Assembly (NCBI GenBank): GCA_947455875.1
Contig: CANGSD010000044.1
Span: 1-7,798 of the forward strand
Direction: 5' to 3'
Length of the DNA: 7,798 nucleotides
Origin: Comamonadaceae bacterium
GTDB taxonomy: Bacteria; Pseudomonadota; Gammaproteobacteria; Burkholderiales; Burkholderiaceae
This document shows positions 6,094-7,798 of this stretch, one piece after another. The position numbers and the translations under genes were made by a program. Position 1 is the stretch's first letter. Each line of letters starts with the position of its first letter. The notes beneath the pieces were generated by a model, which worked only from the letters and a program-made list of their open reading frames with translations, made no database searches and was not told the DNA's origin.

Positions 6094-6223
6094 TCCCAGT
6101 GGATGACAGCGGGCCGCCCCCCACCCACCCAGTGATGCGGACCGATCTATTACGATCGATCAACTTACCCAGCCTGCCGGCGCGTCGTGCCCGCCTGGTG
6201 CGGCCCCAACCCTTTCCTGCGTG

Positions 6224-7138
6224 ATGTCTGCTCCCGAACTTCGATTCATGGCCTGCCAAGGCCCCGCGCAGGACGCGTCGCGCCGCCTGTCCTACTGGCA
6301 ATGGGGAGCGCCCGATGCGGCCCACGCGGTGGTGTGTGTGCACGGTCTGACGCGGCAGGGCCGCGACTTCGATGTGCTGGCCCAGGCCCTTTTGGCCGCG
6401 GCCGACGGCCCGCTGCGCGTGATCTGCCCCGACATGGCCGGGCGCGGTGCCAGCGACCGCCTGTCCGACCCCCAGCACTACCAGGTGCCCACGTACCTGG
6501 CCGATAGCCTGCAACTGCTGGCGCACCTGCATCGTGAGGCGCCTCTGACCGTACTGGACTGGGTCGGCACCAGCATGGGCGGCCTGATCGGCATGCTCCT
6601 GTGCGGCACCCCCGACCTGCCGCTGCCGGTGCCGGTGCCGGTGCGTAGGCTGGTGATCAACGACATCGGTCCGACCATGGACTGGCAGGCCCTGCAACGC
6701 ATCGGCACCTATGTCGGCCAGGCGGGCCGCTTCGAGACCGAGGAACAGGCTGCGCAGTTGCTGGCGCAGTTGTCGATGGGCTTCGGGCCGCACACGCCCG
6801 AGCAATGGATGGCCCTGTCCCGGCCGATGCTACGGGCCTTGCCCGAAGGCGGCTATACCTTGCACTACGACCCGGCCATCGGTGTGCCGTTTCGCGCTGT
6901 GACTGAGGAGGCCGCGCGCAAGGGCGAGACCGCCGTGTGGCAGGCCTGGGATCGCATCACGGCGCAGACGTTGCTGCTGCGAGGCGCCCAATCCGACCTG
7001 CTGTCGACCGCCACCGCGCAGGCCATGACGCAGCGCGGTCCGCGCGCGCGCCTGCTCGAGTTTCCCGGCGTGGGCCACGCCCCCACGCTCGTATCGCCGC
7101 AGCAGCACGAGCCGGTGGTGGCGTTTTTGCTGGCCTGA
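6224..7138 (+). CDS. Alpha/beta-fold hydrolase
   Basis: A 304-residue soluble alpha/beta hydrolase with a full catalytic triad: Ser117 in the nucleophile elbow GTSMGG, Asp258 (after LLLRGAQSD) and His285 in GVGHAP. The oxyanion-hole HG motif is at 40-41 (CVHGLTRQGRDFD). No signal peptide is seen, so it is probably cytosolic. The substrate is unknown; ester or amide hydrolysis is the default family chemistry, but dehalogenase, C-C hydrolase or lactonase activity cannot be excluded. The ATG at 6224 is used; a GTG sits directly before it at 6221, and ATG at 6248 is a third option. None has a clear Shine-Dalgarno. It is followed after 15 bases by relA and probably shares its transcript. It carries a small hexanucleotide repeat encoding LPVPVPV. 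Confidence 0.9.
   Translation: MSAPELRFMACQGPAQDASRRLSYWQWGAPDAAHAVVCVHGLTRQGRDFDVLAQALLAAADGPLRVICPDMAGRGASDRLSDPQHYQVPTYLADSLQLLAHLHREAPLTVLDWVGTSMGGLIGMLLCGTPDLPLPVPVPVRRLVINDIGPTMDWQALQRIGTYVGQAGRFETEEQAAQLLAQLSMGFGPHTPEQWMALSRPMLRALPEGGYTLHYDPAIGVPFRAVTEEAARKGETAVWQAWDRITAQTLLLRGAQSDLLSTATAQAMTQRGPRARLLEFPGVGHAPTLVSPQQHEPVVAFLLA
6625..6642 (+). repeat. Hexanucleotide tandem repeat in the hydrolase gene
   Basis: Three exact copies of GCCGGT, preceded by a one-mismatch copy (TGCCGC at 6619-6624), encode alternating Val-Pro residues (about 134-140) just before RRLVINDIGP. Gain or loss of a unit would keep the frame and change the protein by two residues. Confidence 0.75.
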
Positions 7139-7153
7139 TCCGCCGACCGCTCC

Positions 7154-7798
7154 ATGAAAAGCCAGTCGCCATCCGCCAGCGACGCCGTGTCGATTCCCGG
7201 CCTGGTGGCCGCGGCCGAGCACGCCCTGCCGCAACAGGCCGATGCCTTGGCGCGTGCACGCGGATTTGCCGAGCCCCTGATCGCCCATGAGACGCTGGAC
7301 ACGGGCGAGAACACCCTGGCGCATGCCGATGCGGTGGCCGCCATCCTGCGGCACATGGGCGGCTCCGAGGCCATGCAGGCGGCCAGCTACCTGGTGCATG
7401 CCTGTCCTTACCTGGCGCGCCCGCAAGAGAGCATCGCGCGCGGCTTCGGTGAGAGCTACGCCGAGTTGGCGCTCGCCACCAACCAGTTGATGGCGGTGCA
7501 GCGCCAAGCCCGTGTCGGCGAGGGGCCGCAGGCGCAGGCCGAGAACATCCGCAAGATGCTGCTGGCCTTCTCGCGTGACCTGCGCGTGGTGATGCTGCGC
7601 CTGGCCTCGCGGCTGCAGACGCTGCGGTGGTACGCCGCCTCGCGCGCCTTGCCGCCCGCCAGCGTGTCGCGCGAGGCCCTGGACATCTTCGCGCCGCTGG
7701 CCAACCGCCTGGGCATCTGGCAGGTTAAGTGGGAGATGGAAGATCTGGCCCTTCGTTTCCTGGAGCCCGACACCTACAAGCAGGTGGCGCGTCTGCTC
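7154..7798 (+). CDS. relA: RelA-type (p)ppGpp synthetase, N-terminal part (cut by window end)
   Basis: The first 215 codons of a RelA/SpoT-family protein, open to the right edge. RelA makes (p)ppGpp from ATP and GTP/GDP on stalled ribosomes during amino-acid starvation. The visible part is the N-terminal hydrolase-like domain; the synthetase, TGS and ACT domains would lie beyond the window. The domain is degenerate as in RelA, not SpoT: the HD motif is HACPYL (82-87), and the usual LADRLHNMRT is LASRLQTLRW (150-159), so ppGpp hydrolysis should be lost. Conserved NIRKMLLAFSRDLR (131-144) and APLANRLGIWQVKWEMEDL (about 182-200) secure the family. The ATG at 7154 is the first start after the hydrolase stop; no Shine-Dalgarno is seen in the 15-base gap, suggesting translational reinitiation from the hydrolase. 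Confidence 0.94.
   Translation, partial: MKSQSPSASDAVSIPGLVAAAEHALPQQADALARARGFAEPLIAHETLDTGENTLAHADAVAAILRHMGGSEAMQAASYLVHACPYLARPQESIARGFGESYAELALATNQLMAVQRQARVGEGPQAQAENIRKMLLAFSRDLRVVMLRLASRLQTLRWYAASRALPPASVSREALDIFAPLANRLGIWQVKWEMEDLALRFLEPDTYKQVARLL

Noticed and set aside
6143..6161. Three GATC sites in 19 bases (CGATC, then GATCGATC) upstream of the hydrolase
   Set aside because: The apparent inverted repeat comes mainly from GATC being self-complementary. With no further symmetry I cannot support an operator, a methylation switch or an origin.
7154..7798. Bifunctional SpoT/Rel instead of RelA
   Set aside because: The HD and DRLHN hydrolase motifs are replaced (HACPYL, SRLQT), which fits monofunctional RelA.
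1..7798. A novel defence, mobile or secondary-metabolite system
   Set aside because: All sizeable coding regions belong to recognisable housekeeping or stress families. No transposase, integrase, repeat array, att site or anomalous-composition block was seen.

Overview
The window is GC-rich, densely coded chromosomal DNA. The protein sequences and the clustered surE-pcm-nlpD order point to a betaproteobacterium, most likely order Burkholderiales (Comamonadaceae-like). This is judged from remembered family resemblance, with no search run. No mobile element, CRISPR array, phage gene or toxin-antitoxin pair is visible. I found no convincing undescribed system; the points of interest are regulatory layout and one apparent gene absence.

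Layout, left to right. (1) 1-240: an unassigned edge, a bidirectional intrinsic terminator, then tRNA-His(GUG) on the minus strand. (2) 235-1221 (-): a zinc-free MDR-family NADPH:quinone oxidoreductase whose stop codon lies inside a perfect TATAAT box, apparently the tRNA -10 element. (3) 1326-3872 (+): surE, pcm and nlpD, tightly packed: 5'/3'-nucleotidase, protein-repair methyltransferase and envelope lipoprotein. The rpoS gene that commonly follows nlpD is not there. (4) 3854-5990 (-): an OmpR/EnvZ-type (RisA/RisS-like) two-component system, transcribed ompR then envZ. Its last 19 bases overlap the end of nlpD tail to tail. (5) 5991-6223: a divergent intergenic region with an AT-rich island and a perfect 7-bp inverted repeat. 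(6) 6224-7138 (+): an alpha/beta hydrolase with a complete catalytic triad, followed after 15 bases by the 5' part of relA, cut by the right edge.

By family knowledge the genes cover stress and envelope homeostasis: nucleotide and protein repair (SurE, Pcm), cell-wall amidase activation (NlpD), envelope or ionic sensing (EnvZ/OmpR) and the stringent response (RelA). They form at least four transcription units: qor(-tRNA), surE-pcm-nlpD, ompR-envZ and hydrolase-relA. Promoter calls rest on motif inspection only. Several genes (surE, the hydrolase, relA) lack a recognisable Shine-Dalgarno sequence, so their starts rest on protein conservation.
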